The translations under genes and the position numbers were made by a program. A stretch of 64,000 bases of DNA from CAJQQY01 sp045104975 (GTDB taxonomy: Bacteria > Bacteroidota > Bacteroidia > Chitinophagales > Saprospiraceae): contig JBGCCY010000100.1 in NCBI GenBank assembly GCA_045104975.1, forward strand, positions 39,257-103,256. The letters run 5' to 3'. The number at the start of each line of letters is the position of its first letter. Within the stretch, counting starts at the first letter, position 1. The notes under the pieces were generated by a model. That model was not told the DNA's origin. It searched no databases and saw nothing but the letters and a program-made list of their open reading frames with translations. Below are positions 23,130-32,243 of this stretch, piece after piece.

Positions 23130-25925
23130 TTGAATAAAATCTCACTTGATATGATAAAGCTATTACGTTTTTCCATTCTTTTTTTAGCTGTTTTATCCGC
23201 TAGTTCGGTACAGGCTACTCATAATCGTGCAGGTGAAATTACCTATGTGACAGATACCTCGAACTTTCTTTCGATAACAGCTACTATCACTACTTATACA
23301 AAAGCTAGTAGTATTCCTGCTGATCGAGATAGTTTAGAAATTTGTTGGGGATGGGAAAGCAATGACATCCTAGTTTGTGAATGGGTACAAAGAAGTAATG
23401 GAAGTGGTCTACTTTTAGGAAATGATATTAAAAAAAATCTATACATTGCTACTCATACTTTTCCTGCAATTGGACATTATGTGATCAGCATGACTGACCC
23501 GAATCGAAATGGAGGTATCCTAAATGTTAATCCTCCAAGTTCAGATAATGTTCCCTTTCATCTCGAAACGACAATAACCATTTTTAATCCGCAATTTAAT
23601 GGTTTTAATAATTCCCCGATTTTATATCAACCTCCTATTGACATTGCATGTATTAATCAGACATTTATTCATAATCCAAATGCCTATGACCAAGATGGAG
23701 ATAGTCTTTCTTATGAGTTGACAATTCCATTGCAATCTGTAGGAACGTTGGTTCCTAATTATAGTCTTCCAAGTAATTTCCCTAGTCCTAATCCTGGTAT
23801 TAATGTTATATCAATCAATGAGGTAACGGGGGATTTATTATGGGAAACTCCACAGTTAGCGGGTGAATATAATATTGCCATTTATATTATCGAATGGCGA
23901 AATGGAAGACCATTAGATACCATGATCCGAGATATGCAAATAACTGTTTTGGATTGTGATAATGAACCTCCTGTGATTGAGACTATAGATGAGATTTGTG
24001 TCATTGCAGGTACGTTAATTGATTTTGAAGTAATTGCTACCGATCCTAATCCTGGACAAAAAGTTAGGCTGACAGCTTTGGGGGGACCATTAGTAATTAG
24101 CCCTAGTCCTGCTCAGTTTTCACCTAGTACTAATGCATTTGAAGATCCTCCAGTAGTTCGCAATTTTACTTGGCAAACTACCTGTGAACATATTTCTGAT
24201 CAATTTTCTTCCGTCATTTTTAAAGCAACGGATAATTATATTTTAGATACCGATTCCGCAGGTTTATCTACTCTTAAGACTGTCCGTATCAAAGTAGTGG
24301 GACCTCCGCCTGAAGACCTTCAGGCTGTAGCTGTTGACGAACAAATTAATATTAGTTGGGAAAAACCTTACGACTGTGAAGTGGTGGAAGATGATTATTT
24401 TAAAGGATTTTCCGTTTGGCGAAGATTAGGAAGTAATTCCTTTCCGCCTGATACTTGTGATCCAGGTTTAGATGGAAAAGGGTATACTCGAATTGCTAAT
24501 AAATTATTTGATATGTCTGGCGGTCGATATGTTTTTACAGATTTTGATGTAGAACGAGGACGAAATTATTGCTATCGAATTGTAGGAGATTTCGCTCAAA
24601 CATCTGCGGGTGGATTTAATTTTAACTTTGTAGAAAGTTTAGCCTCTGACGAAATCTGTGTTCAATTGAGTCGTGATATTCCGCTAATTACTAATGTTGA
24701 TGTAAATATTACAGATCCATCCAATGGAGAAATATTTGTCCAATGGTCTACTCCTGATCCTGTAGATTTAGATACGATTCAAAACCCTGGCCCCTATACT
24801 TATGAAGTTTGGCGAGCGGAAGGAATCACCAATACTGGATTTGTTCCAATTCCCGGTGCATCATTTACTGCTGCTAATTTTTATCAAGCTGTAGATACGA
24901 ACTACGTAGATACTGGATTAGATACCGAAAATAATGCTTACACTTATCGCATTGCTTTTTATATAAATGGAGAAATAGATCCTCTTGGATTTACAAATGA
25001 TGCTTCGTCTACTTTCTTAAATATTGGTTCAACTGATGAAACAAATATCCTGACTTGGGACTTGGATGTACCGTGGGATAATTTTTCTTATACCGTTTAT
25101 CGAGGAAATAATACGGAGCCAATTGCTCAATATGATTCCATCGGATTTTCCAATACAGAAGAATATATTGACAACGAAGGATTAGTCAATGGAGTAGAAT
25201 ATTGTTACTATGTCAGAGGTTACGGTTCTTATAATATTGAAGGAATTTTACCACTCTTGATTAATGATTCACAACGAGAATGCGGTATCCCATTAGATAC
25301 CATTCCTCCTTGTCCTCCTTCCTTGACCATTACCAATGGTTGTGAAGATGTGGGAGATTCTACGAATGGCGATGATATTATCAATAATCTAGTTTGGGTC
25401 AATCCAATGAATCTTTGCGAAGAAACGGATGATGTGGTTTACTATAATGTCTATTATGCCCCCCCGACTGATATGAGTAATTTCCAATTGATTTATACCA
25501 ACAATAATTCAGCAGATACTACTTTAATGCATAATTCTGAGTTTGGAATTGCAGGTTGTTATGCCGTTACTGCTATTGATACTTTCGACAATGAAAGTGC
25601 ATATAGTAATATCGTCTGTGTGGATAATTGTCCGATTTATAATTTACCAAATGCATTCACACCAAATGGAGATGGTTCGAATGAATTATTTATTCCCTAT
25701 CCTTATCGATTTGTGGATCGAGTAGAGTTTAATGTATTTAACATTTGGGGACAACTAGTTTATACCTCTACCAATCCTGATTTGGGATGGGATGGGAAAA
25801 ATCTAAAAGGAAAAGATGTCGCTCAAGGTGTTTACTATTATACCTGTCGAGTTTTTGAAAATCGAGTTTCGGGCGTAACTGAAAACCCTGAAATATTAAA
25901 TGGATTTATCGAACTACTTCGTTAA
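23130..25925 (+). CDS. Large secreted protein with type B T9SS C-terminal domain
   Basis: A 931-residue protein with a Sec signal peptide (ending VLSASSVQA; an alternative ATG at 23151 gives a shorter n-region). Its N-terminal region (THNRAGEITYV, then FNNSPILYQPPIDIACINQ) is the common start of Bacteroidota extracellular proteins of this class. The middle holds fibronectin-III-like repeats (INISWEKPYDCEV, GEIFVQWSTPDP, TNILTWDLDVPW). The last 90 residues are a gliding-motility-type CTD (LPNAFTPNGDGSNELFIPYP, FNIWGQLVY, GWDGKNLKGKDVAQGVYYYT), which directs export by the type IX system. Probably a surface or released adhesin; no catalytic domain seen. Confidence 0.85.
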   Translation: MNKISLDMIKLLRFSILFLAVLSASSVQATHNRAGEITYVTDTSNFLSITATITTYTKASSIPADRDSLEICWGWESNDILVCEWVQRSNGSGLLLGNDIKKNLYIATHTFPAIGHYVISMTDPNRNGGILNVNPPSSDNVPFHLETTITIFNPQFNGFNNSPILYQPPIDIACINQTFIHNPNAYDQDGDSLSYELTIPLQSVGTLVPNYSLPSNFPSPNPGINVISINEVTGDLLWETPQLAGEYNIAIYIIEWRNGRPLDTMIRDMQITVLDCDNEPPVIETIDEICVIAGTLIDFEVIATDPNPGQKVRLTALGGPLVISPSPAQFSPSTNAFEDPPVVRNFTWQTTCEHISDQFSSVIFKATDNYILDTDSAGLSTLKTVRIKVVGPPPEDLQAVAVDEQINISWEKPYDCEVVEDDYFKGFSVWRRLGSNSFPPDTCDPGLDGKGYTRIANKLFDMSGGRYVFTDFDVERGRNYCYRIVGDFAQTSAGGFNFNFVESLASDEICVQLSRDIPLITNVDVNITDPSNGEIFVQWSTPDPVDLDTIQNPGPYTYEVWRAEGITNTGFVPIPGASFTAANFYQAVDTNYVDTGLDTENNAYTYRIAFYINGEIDPLGFTNDASSTFLNIGSTDETNILTWDLDVPWDNFSYTVYRGNNTEPIAQYDSIGFSNTEEYIDNEGLVNGVEYCYYVRGYGSYNIEGILPLLINDSQRECGIPLDTIPPCPPSLTITNGCEDVGDSTNGDDIINNLVWVNPMNLCEETDDVVYYNVYYAPPTDMSNFQLIYTNNNSADTTLMHNSEFGIAGCYAVTAIDTFDNESAYSNIVCVDNCPIYNLPNAFTPNGDGSNELFIPYPYRFVDRVEFNVFNIWGQLVYTSTNPDLGWDGKNLKGKDVAQGVYYYTCRVFENRVSGVTENPEILNGFIELLR

Positions 25926-25927
25926 TT

Positions 25928-25950
25928 AATGGTTAACTGTTGATGGTTAA
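25928..25950. repeat. Short heptamer run
   Basis: AATGGTT/AACTGTT/GATGGTT are three 7-bp words ending in GTT, lying immediately after the stop codon of the preceding gene. Confidence 0.5.
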
Positions 25951-25975
25951 TTTTTCTCCCAATGTGAATTCAAAA

Positions 25976-26018
25976 AAAGAGGAGTGATGGTTTTTTAAAA
26001 ATCATCACTCCTTTTTTT
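25976..26018 (+). terminator. Intrinsic terminator
   Basis: GGAGTGATG (25981-25989) pairs with CATCACTCC (26003-26011), followed by seven T. It ends the T9SS-cargo transcript. The T-run merges with a TATTTTTG -7 box for the next gene. Confidence 0.8.
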
Positions 26019-26025
26019 ATTTTTG
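26018..26025 (+). promoter_or_regulatory. Predicted -7 box of the riboflavin synthase gene
   Basis: TATTTTTG is a perfect TAnnTTTG box. It predicts a leader of about 105 nt that contains the heptamer element at 26071-26124. Confidence 0.4.
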
Positions 26026-26070
26026 CAAAAAACTAATTTGAAAACAATGTGTTGTAATTCTTAAATAATC

Positions 26071-26124
26071 GTCAGTCTGTCCTCTGTCAGTAAGCACAGC
26101 GAATGGTCTGTTTTCTGTCCTCTA
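26071..26124. repeat. Heptamer-type element in the ribE leader
   Basis: Two clusters of the word TGTCCTC/TCTGTCC are spaced by 7 bp (26072-26092 and 26107-26124), separated by TAAGCACAGCGAATG. It lies 13-67 bp before the ATG. It does not resemble an FMN riboswitch. Confidence 0.45.
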
Positions 26125-26137
26125 AAAAATAAAATCA

Positions 26138-26734
26138 ATGTTTACAGGAATCATCGAAGCCGAAGGCAAAGTAGAAAATATCGAAACAGAAGGAAGCAAT
26201 GTTCATTTCACCGTTTCCTCCCCTATTTCCAATGAATTAAAAATAGATCAAAGTGTTTCACACAATGGCGTTTGTCTGACGGTGACGCATCAAACTGATG
26301 CTCAATATAAAGTGACTGCCATCGAAGAAACTATGATTCGGACTAATCTAGGAAAATTCAGAACAGGCGATGCTATCAACCTCGAAAGAGCGATGGTGCA
26401 ACATGGTCGATTGGATGGACATATTGTACAAGGTCATGTGGATGATACTGCCACTTGTATCGAAGTGAAAGAAGTAGAAGGGAGTTGGTATTTTAGTTTT
26501 CGATTTGATAAAAAAAATGCGCACTTGCTTGTGGACAAAGGTTCGGTTTGTGTAAATGGTGTGAGCTTGACTTTAGTAAACCCGACAGAGGATACTTTCT
26601 CCGTTGCGATTATTCCTTATACTTTTGAACATACTAATTTTCGGAATTTAACAGCAGGTGATGTAGTGAATTTGGAGTTTGATATTTTAGGGAAATATAT
26701 TGCTAGGTATGCGGAGTTGTATATGAAGAAGTAG
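26138..26734 (+). CDS. ribE: Riboflavin synthase, alpha chain
   Basis: A 198-residue protein of normal family length with the N-terminal MFTGIIEAEGKVENI and two lumazine-binding repeats, about residues 1-95 (SHNGVCLTVT) and 96-198 (GHIVQGHVDDTA, VNGVSLTLV). It converts two 6,7-dimethyl-8-ribityllumazine molecules to riboflavin plus the pyrimidinedione. No other riboflavin genes are nearby. The next gene starts 19 bp later on the same strand but is unrelated. Confidence 0.95.
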   Translation: MFTGIIEAEGKVENIETEGSNVHFTVSSPISNELKIDQSVSHNGVCLTVTHQTDAQYKVTAIEETMIRTNLGKFRTGDAINLERAMVQHGRLDGHIVQGHVDDTATCIEVKEVEGSWYFSFRFDKKNAHLLVDKGSVCVNGVSLTLVNPTEDTFSVAIIPYTFEHTNFRNLTAGDVVNLEFDILGKYIARYAELYMKK

Positions 26735-26753
26735 AGTCAACTCTCATACACCT

Positions 26754-27791
26754 ATGGAAAAAAAATTATTTGACGAAGTATTGGATCATGGATTAGTAGT
26801 TGATCTTAAATTAAATGCTACTCGAAAATCTGAGCATACAATGCTTCTGACTTTTGGGATAATAGTTGGTTTCTTAATTTCTGGTTGGTTATTTCAGATT
26901 GCTTTCGAACCTCCGTATGTAGATTTAAGTTACTTTTCATTTGCGTTAATCCTTGCAATAATTACATTAAAGTATTTATACAATCTCATTAATTTCAAAA
27001 GATTATACTTTACTCCTACCAAAGTAATTATACACACAACTCTTTTTGGAAAAAAATATAAAAATAATATTGTTGGTTTTGGATATAGAGAAGGAACTGC
27101 TGGTACTGAAAAGAAAGAAGAAGATAAAATTGCAATTCTTTTTTCCAATGGTGAGTATGAATTGATAGGTTCAAGTTCTATTTTTAATTTTCACCAAACA
27201 GAACAATTCCTAAGAAAGCATTATAATAATATTGGAGACAAAGCTTTTAAAGGAAAAGATAAATTAACCTTTCAAGGATGCTTAGCTATTTTACTCTTTA
27301 GTAGTTTATTCTTTTCAGGTTCCTTTTTATTAAATGGATTGGGACGAGACAATCTTGAAGGGTTTGAAAATAATATCAAATCGTTCGAAATCATTTTGGA
27401 AAGTGCACCGAAAAAAAATGATAATTCATATACTTTAAAGTCACAAGAACATCCAAATTTTGTTTTTGATATTAGCGGAATTAGTTTTCAAGCATGTAAT
27501 AATAATCTCAATAAAAATTTTACCCGAGGAGATATCTTTAACATTGGAATCCAAAAATCCATTTACGATTCTAAAATTTTAAAAAACTCTGAACCTAATT
27601 TTTGGACAAAACACTTCAATTGGGAAAATATTTCAGTTTATCATTTAGCTATAAATGGTGAAAATATTATCGAGAAAAAAGGTGTTCGAGAAAAACTAGA
27701 AAACGATACCAATTATTTTTCATTGATTTCTGGCCTTATTCTTTTTGCATTGTTTCTTTTGGGAACCTTAATGTATTTTACTTTACCTTGA
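26754..27791 (+). CDS. Integral membrane protein, unknown
   Basis: A 345-residue protein that I do not assign to a family. Hydrophobic segments lie at about residues 28-47, 58-78, 174-195 and 322-343. Between the first and second pairs is a soluble region with a PH-like start (LYFTPTKVIIHTTLFGKKYKNNIVGF), reminiscent of bacterial PH (YdbT/DUF) domains. A second soluble region (about 200-320) precedes the last helix. It is 19 bp downstream of ribE and may be co-transcribed. Function unknown. Confidence 0.65.
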   Translation: MEKKLFDEVLDHGLVVDLKLNATRKSEHTMLLTFGIIVGFLISGWLFQIAFEPPYVDLSYFSFALILAIITLKYLYNLINFKRLYFTPTKVIIHTTLFGKKYKNNIVGFGYREGTAGTEKKEEDKIAILFSNGEYELIGSSSIFNFHQTEQFLRKHYNNIGDKAFKGKDKLTFQGCLAILLFSSLFFSGSFLLNGLGRDNLEGFENNIKSFEIILESAPKKNDNSYTLKSQEHPNFVFDISGISFQACNNNLNKNFTRGDIFNIGIQKSIYDSKILKNSEPNFWTKHFNWENISVYHLAINGENIIEKKGVREKLENDTNYFSLISGLILFALFLLGTLMYFTLP

Positions 27792-27886
27792 ATTCTATAT
27801 TTCACACAAGAGGAAAGGAAAAGTAGAAATCGTTATTGGAATACAATTTCTCACTCATTGCTATTATTAATAAAAAATCACCAAGT

Positions 27887-28543
27887 TCACATTCCACACC
27901 TTACCGCAAACCGAATCAAGTGCGCCAACTTTTTTATCTCCAATTTTTTCATCAAATTAAACCGATGCGTTTCCACCGTTCTTGCACTCAAAAAAAGTTG
28001 TTCTGAAATTTCTTTACTCGAAAAACCTTCTGCAAGTAATTTTAATATTTCAATTTCTCGTTCTGAAAGTAAGGCTAATTTTCCTGCTGAATTCTCATTT
28101 TTTTGAGGAGAAAAATTTAAGTTGGTTTTACTCAACAAGGCTGTAGTTACCTCGCTTGAAAAATACTGTTTTCCTTTTTCTACTATTTCAATTGCTTGAA
28201 TCACTTCTTTATAATCTGCATTTTTTAACAAATATCCTGACACTCCCAGCTCCAACATTTTTTGAATAATTGGTTTTTCAAAATGTAAAGACAAGATGAT
28301 GATTTTTACTTTTGGAAATAATCCTATAGATTTTTGTGCCGCTATAATTCCATTCATTATCGGCATATCAATATCCATCAAAACAATATCTGGCTGAAGA
28401 ATTTTAATCATCTCCAAAGCTAATTTTCCATTATTGGCACTTCCGATAATTTCGAAATTGGGATGAACCTCCAATAGTAACTTTAGACCATCAATCACAA
28501 TTTGGTGATCATCAACAAGTAGTAATTTTATCTTTCTATTCAA
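27887..28543 (-). CDS. NarL/LuxR-family response regulator
   Basis: A 218-residue protein. The receiver domain has Asp57 in DIVLMDIDMPIMNG and the conserved Lys in YLLKNADYKEV. The C-terminal LuxR helix-turn-helix is LSEREIEILKLLAEGFSSKEISEQLFLSARTVETHR. Its cognate kinase is encoded immediately upstream on the same strand with a 30-bp gap. It should be a transcription regulator. The target genes cannot be predicted from here; no obvious palindromic sites were noticed nearby. Confidence 0.93.
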   Translation of the reverse strand: MNRKIKLLLVDDHQIVIDGLKLLLEVHPNFEIIGSANNGKLALEMIKILQPDIVLMDIDMPIMNGIIAAQKSIGLFPKVKIIILSLHFEKPIIQKMLELGVSGYLLKNADYKEVIQAIEIVEKGKQYFSSEVTTALLSKTNLNFSPQKNENSAGKLALLSEREIEILKLLAEGFSSKEISEQLFLSARTVETHRFNLMKKLEIKKLAHLIRFAVRCGM

Positions 28544-28573
28544 AATGTAAATGTTTTGTTATAATTCCCTTTA

Positions 28574-30499
28574 TCAAATTCGCAAGGTCAAAATCGTTCC
28601 ACCTTCCATTCCCTTCTCAAAAATAATTTCGCCTCCTAGCGCCTTCGCTCGGGATTGCATATTCATCAAACCATGTCCAGTTTCCAAATCAGTTTTAGAC
28701 TTTGATTTCAAACCTTTTCCATTATCCTCCACAGTTAAAATAAGGTGGTTTTTATTTTGGAAAAGTTGTACAGAAACTTCTTTTGCGTCAGCATGTTTCA
28801 ATACATTATTGACTGCCTCTTGTGCAATTCTAAATACTCCAACTTCTACCGTTTCATCTAATCGTTTTTCTATTCCAAAACTATCGAACTCATATTCGAT
28901 CGACGTATGAGAAAATGATTTTTCCACCATCGCTTCCACCGCTTTTTCCAAACCAAATTCGCTCAGCGTTTTAGGCATCATTTGATGTGAAATCGTACGA
29001 ATGTCCAACGTAGCTTCATCCAATATCCCCGTCAACTTTCTAATATTGGCGGCACTTTCTGGAGTATCTACTAAAATCTGATCTGTCATTTGTTGCCATC
29101 CCATTTTCAATCCCGTAAGCTGTTGTCCGATGCCATCATGCAAATCGGCAGCGATACGTTTTCGTTCCGCCTCCGTTGCATCTATCGTAGCAGTCAACAA
29201 TTGTTTTTCGTAGATTTTTTCCTTTTTACGTTGTGCTTCTTTTTGCTGATTATCGTAGAAAAAATAGCCTAATGCCACTACTAAAAAAAGACCTAAAAAT
29301 CCACCAATGGAAAGTGCCACTATTGCTTTATTCCGAGTATCCGCTTTTTCTATTTCTAGTTGTTGAAGTTCAATCGTTTGTTCCTTTTTTTCGGTTTCAT
29401 ATTGAGTTTGTAATTCGGCAATTTGTTTTGTTTTTTCTATTTCAAAAAGGGTGTCTTTGATCGCCATTAGACTCAATTGTGCTTGGTAAGCTTTTTCAAA
29501 ATTATTTTGTTTTCCATATATTTTAGCCAAAAAATAATTCGCATTTTTCGCTTCATCCTTGGCACCAATCTCAGTAGCTAGAGCCAATGATAGTTCTGCT
29601 TGAATTGCTGCTAAGTCATATTTTTTGACCAAAAAATATGCTTCCGCCAGATGATTCTGAGTAAATGCAATCGCTCTTTTATCACCAAACTCTTGATGTA
29701 ATTGAAGTGCTTCTTCTAGTTTTAAAATCGCTTCATCGTATTTTTTCAAACCAATTAAAGCTCGCCCCATATTTCCTAATGGATAAGGAAGGTACTGTCG
29801 AATATCCAAAGAGTCGTACTTTGCCAAAGCTAGTTTGGAATATGCAATTGCTTGTAAGTATTCATTTTTTTCTAAAAAAGCAGAACCGATATTTCCTTCC
29901 GTCACCGCCATTCCAAAACCATGATTAACATTTTTGTAAATACTCAATGCTTTAGAATAATACTCAATCACTTTGTCATAATTCTTTTGTTTTTTGTAAA
30001 CGATTCCAATATTATTAAATGCTTGGGCAATACTCAATGACTCATTTTTCGCTTCATAAACTTTTAGCGCAGCGAAATAATTTTGTAATGCTTTTTGATA
30101 GTCTCCTTGCTCATCATAACAAATTCCCATATTATTTTGCAAATTAGCTACAGCCATTTCATCATTCAATTCTAGGAAAAGAGTAATAGATTTTTTTTGA
30201 AAATCTAAAGCTTTAGTGTAATTACTTTGTGCTTGTTCAATGGTACCAAAATATTGTAGAGCAGATGCTTTACCTTTTTTAAAGTTAATTTCTTCTGCTA
30301 ATTCTAATGCTTGCTGGCAGTTAGTTTTTGCGGAAGATATATCTTGATAAGTAAGTTCCGAACAAAGTTCACAGAGTAGAGTGACTTTCTTTTCGTCATT
30401 CGATTTTATAATTTCTTGTTGTAAACTGTCGATGAGTGATGTTTGGGAAAAAAGAAAAGTAGAACAAAAGAGTAAAAAAGCAATTGGAAATATTTTCAT
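28574..30499 (-). CDS. TPR-containing sensor histidine kinase (HisKA_3 type)
   Basis: A 641-residue protein with a Sec signal peptide (ending LLFCSTFLFSQ), then about seven tetratricopeptide repeats (residues 60-345, for example NNMGICYDEQGDYQKALQNY) predicted to be periplasmic. A TM helix follows at about 394-416 (VALSIGGFLGLFLVVALGYFF), then a coiled coil. HisKA_3 has the phospho-acceptor His in ERKRIAADLHDGIGQQL, and HATPase has the EAVNNVLKHA and DNGKGL boxes. It pairs with the NarL-type regulator encoded next. The TPR region may sense peptides or protein partners; the signal is unknown. Confidence 0.92.
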   Translation of the reverse strand: MKIFPIAFLLFCSTFLFSQTSLIDSLQQEIIKSNDEKKVTLLCELCSELTYQDISSAKTNCQQALELAEEINFKKGKASALQYFGTIEQAQSNYTKALDFQKKSITLFLELNDEMAVANLQNNMGICYDEQGDYQKALQNYFAALKVYEAKNESLSIAQAFNNIGIVYKKQKNYDKVIEYYSKALSIYKNVNHGFGMAVTEGNIGSAFLEKNEYLQAIAYSKLALAKYDSLDIRQYLPYPLGNMGRALIGLKKYDEAILKLEEALQLHQEFGDKRAIAFTQNHLAEAYFLVKKYDLAAIQAELSLALATEIGAKDEAKNANYFLAKIYGKQNNFEKAYQAQLSLMAIKDTLFEIEKTKQIAELQTQYETEKKEQTIELQQLEIEKADTRNKAIVALSIGGFLGLFLVVALGYFFYDNQQKEAQRKKEKIYEKQLLTATIDATEAERKRIAADLHDGIGQQLTGLKMGWQQMTDQILVDTPESAANIRKLTGILDEATLDIRTISHQMMPKTLSEFGLEKAVEAMVEKSFSHTSIEYEFDSFGIEKRLDETVEVGVFRIAQEAVNNVLKHADAKEVSVQLFQNKNHLILTVEDNGKGLKSKSKTDLETGHGLMNMQSRAKALGGEIIFEKGMEGGTILTLRI

Positions 30500-30583
30500 A
30501 AAAAGATAGAGTTTAATTTGAATACGTAAAACTACGTAAAGGTTTCAGTAATTCTTCGTATAGCTAAAAAAAGAATATGATTA

Positions 30584-30591
30584 TATTTTTG
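30584..30591 (+). promoter_or_regulatory. Predicted -7 box
   Basis: TATTTTTG is a perfect TAnnTTTG box, about 92 bp before the preferred ATG at 30683. Confidence 0.4.
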
Positions 30592-30682
30592 GTAAACAAT
30601 TTGTGATGAATTCACTCCTGAATTCCCCCAAAAAACCAAATTCGTGTACGCGAATTTTTATTTATTAAAAGTCAATAATCTC

Positions 30683-32146
30683 ATGAAACACACATTTACA
30701 ATTTTATGGTTGACAATTATATTGTCAACCATTTCTTTTAGTTCCTATGCTCAATACGGATTAGACGATTTTCGAAATATTGGATTAAACATTTCCCAGC
30801 CCCGTTTTAAAAATGATTTTAAAGCTGATGGAAATTGGTACGGTGGTCGAGTCCAAGCTTCTTATTTATATTTTGAATATAACTTTGGAAAATTATATAA
30901 AGACGGATTTCGAGAAACTCAAGAAATCTCGAATGGATTTATGTGGAGTTTGGGAGCAAGTTATCCACTACTTAAAATCATGAAGTCGCATCAAATGAGT
31001 ATGACAACTTTACGATTTATTCCTATCCTAGAAGGTGGGTTAACTTATAGTCGGATTGGTATCAGAGGAGAAGATAATATTCCTTCCGCAGCAGGATTAA
31101 AAGTATCGCCGGGCTTGATGGTTAAGATGCCATTTGTGAATATTAGTTTCAAAGCAGATAGTTATGTGATGGGGTCTATGATTTGGAAAAATGATGCAGA
31201 CCATGCTTTTACAGGATTTCGATTTATGCCAACAGTAAGTATTGGCATTGATGGTTTGGCTGATATTTTTACACCGCGGAGTTATCAAAATTCGATTGAT
31301 TATCAAAAACAAATTACCCGAGAGCGAAAAGTTGGAACTTATTATGATTGGGGAGACCATGATGGTGATGGTAATTTATCCGAAAAAGTAGATGTGTATT
31401 CCTCTACCACTACTACTGTCAATCGAACAGAGGAAGTCTCTTTTGACATCATCAAAAATTACTGGCATACAGGGGCGAGACTAACTGCTTATCCTCAGAG
31501 AAAAAGTCAAGGACAAACTTTGCTTTATGGACCAATGACAGGATTTCGTTTTGGAATGTTTGCGTTAGATGCTTTTTACCAAAAAGGAGATATGGGGGTA
31601 CGGTCAATAGCACGTTTTGAGAATTATATTAATGCATCTAATCAAAATCCAAATTTTAACTTTAGTGGCTCATTTCCTGCAACAGTTTCAGGGGGTAGTT
31701 TTTCTATGGATATGAAAAAAATGAGTATTAGAAATACGAGTCGAGTAGCTGATGTTTTTTGGAAAGAGACCACCTTTACTCGTTTTTTAATGAAGTATAA
31801 CTTACAATACATTCAAAAAGATGGTGATTTAAATTATACTTTTGAAGGAGCTGAGGAACTTGCACAAAATGAAAATACATTGTTACGGGTAGAGAACAAT
31901 CCTGAATTCTTGAAAGATAATTATTTGGTTCATGGAATGGGTCTTGCGGTGGAATTGGGTGCAGCAAGTTTTAATTATGATTTTATTTTTAGTAAAAAGA
32001 AAGCACCACTTTTAAATCAACATAGTTTTACTTTTTCGATTGGAGTACCACTAGTACGATTAATGAAAGCTACGGGAAATCATTTGAAAGCAAGAAAACA
32101 AGTGCGAAAGGCAAAACGAAGAGCAAAGGATAAAAAGAAGAATTGA
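30683..32146 (+). CDS. Probable outer-membrane beta-barrel protein, unknown
   Basis: 487 residues from the ATG at 30683, chosen because it gives a normal signal peptide (MKHTFTILWLTIILSTISFS, cleaved after about SSYA); an upstream ATG at 30644 would put 13 extra residues in front. The mature protein has alternating aromatic/polar strands (WYGGRVQASYLYFEYNFG, GMGLAVELGAASFNYDFIF) and ends in a basic tail (KARKQVRKAKRRAKDKKKN). It looks like a membrane barrel with a periplasmic basic extension that might touch peptidoglycan. No family is recognised. A strong terminator follows. Confidence 0.65.
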   Translation: MKHTFTILWLTIILSTISFSSYAQYGLDDFRNIGLNISQPRFKNDFKADGNWYGGRVQASYLYFEYNFGKLYKDGFRETQEISNGFMWSLGASYPLLKIMKSHQMSMTTLRFIPILEGGLTYSRIGIRGEDNIPSAAGLKVSPGLMVKMPFVNISFKADSYVMGSMIWKNDADHAFTGFRFMPTVSIGIDGLADIFTPRSYQNSIDYQKQITRERKVGTYYDWGDHDGDGNLSEKVDVYSSTTTTVNRTEEVSFDIIKNYWHTGARLTAYPQRKSQGQTLLYGPMTGFRFGMFALDAFYQKGDMGVRSIARFENYINASNQNPNFNFSGSFPATVSGGSFSMDMKKMSIRNTSRVADVFWKETTFTRFLMKYNLQYIQKDGDLNYTFEGAEELAQNENTLLRVENNPEFLKDNYLVHGMGLAVELGAASFNYDFIFSKKKAPLLNQHSFTFSIGVPLVRLMKATGNHLKARKQVRKAKRRAKDKKKN

Positions 32147-32189
32147 CCTTTTGAATAGACCTCTATCACGAAAGAAGCAACCCAATAAA

Positions 32190-32227
32190 AAAGGTCTTGT
32201 AACTATATTGTTACAAGACCTTTTTTT
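32190..32227. terminator. Bidirectional terminator
   Basis: A 14-bp perfect stem AAAGGTCTTGTAAC (32190-32203 with 32210-32223) with a T-run after it and an A-run before it, between convergent genes. Confidence 0.85.
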
Positions 32228-32243
32228 ATTATGAATTATTATT

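Noticed and set aside
26025..26137. FMN riboswitch ahead of riboflavin synthase
   Set aside because: None of the conserved FMN-element boxes is visible; the leader is made of TGTCCTC-type repeats.
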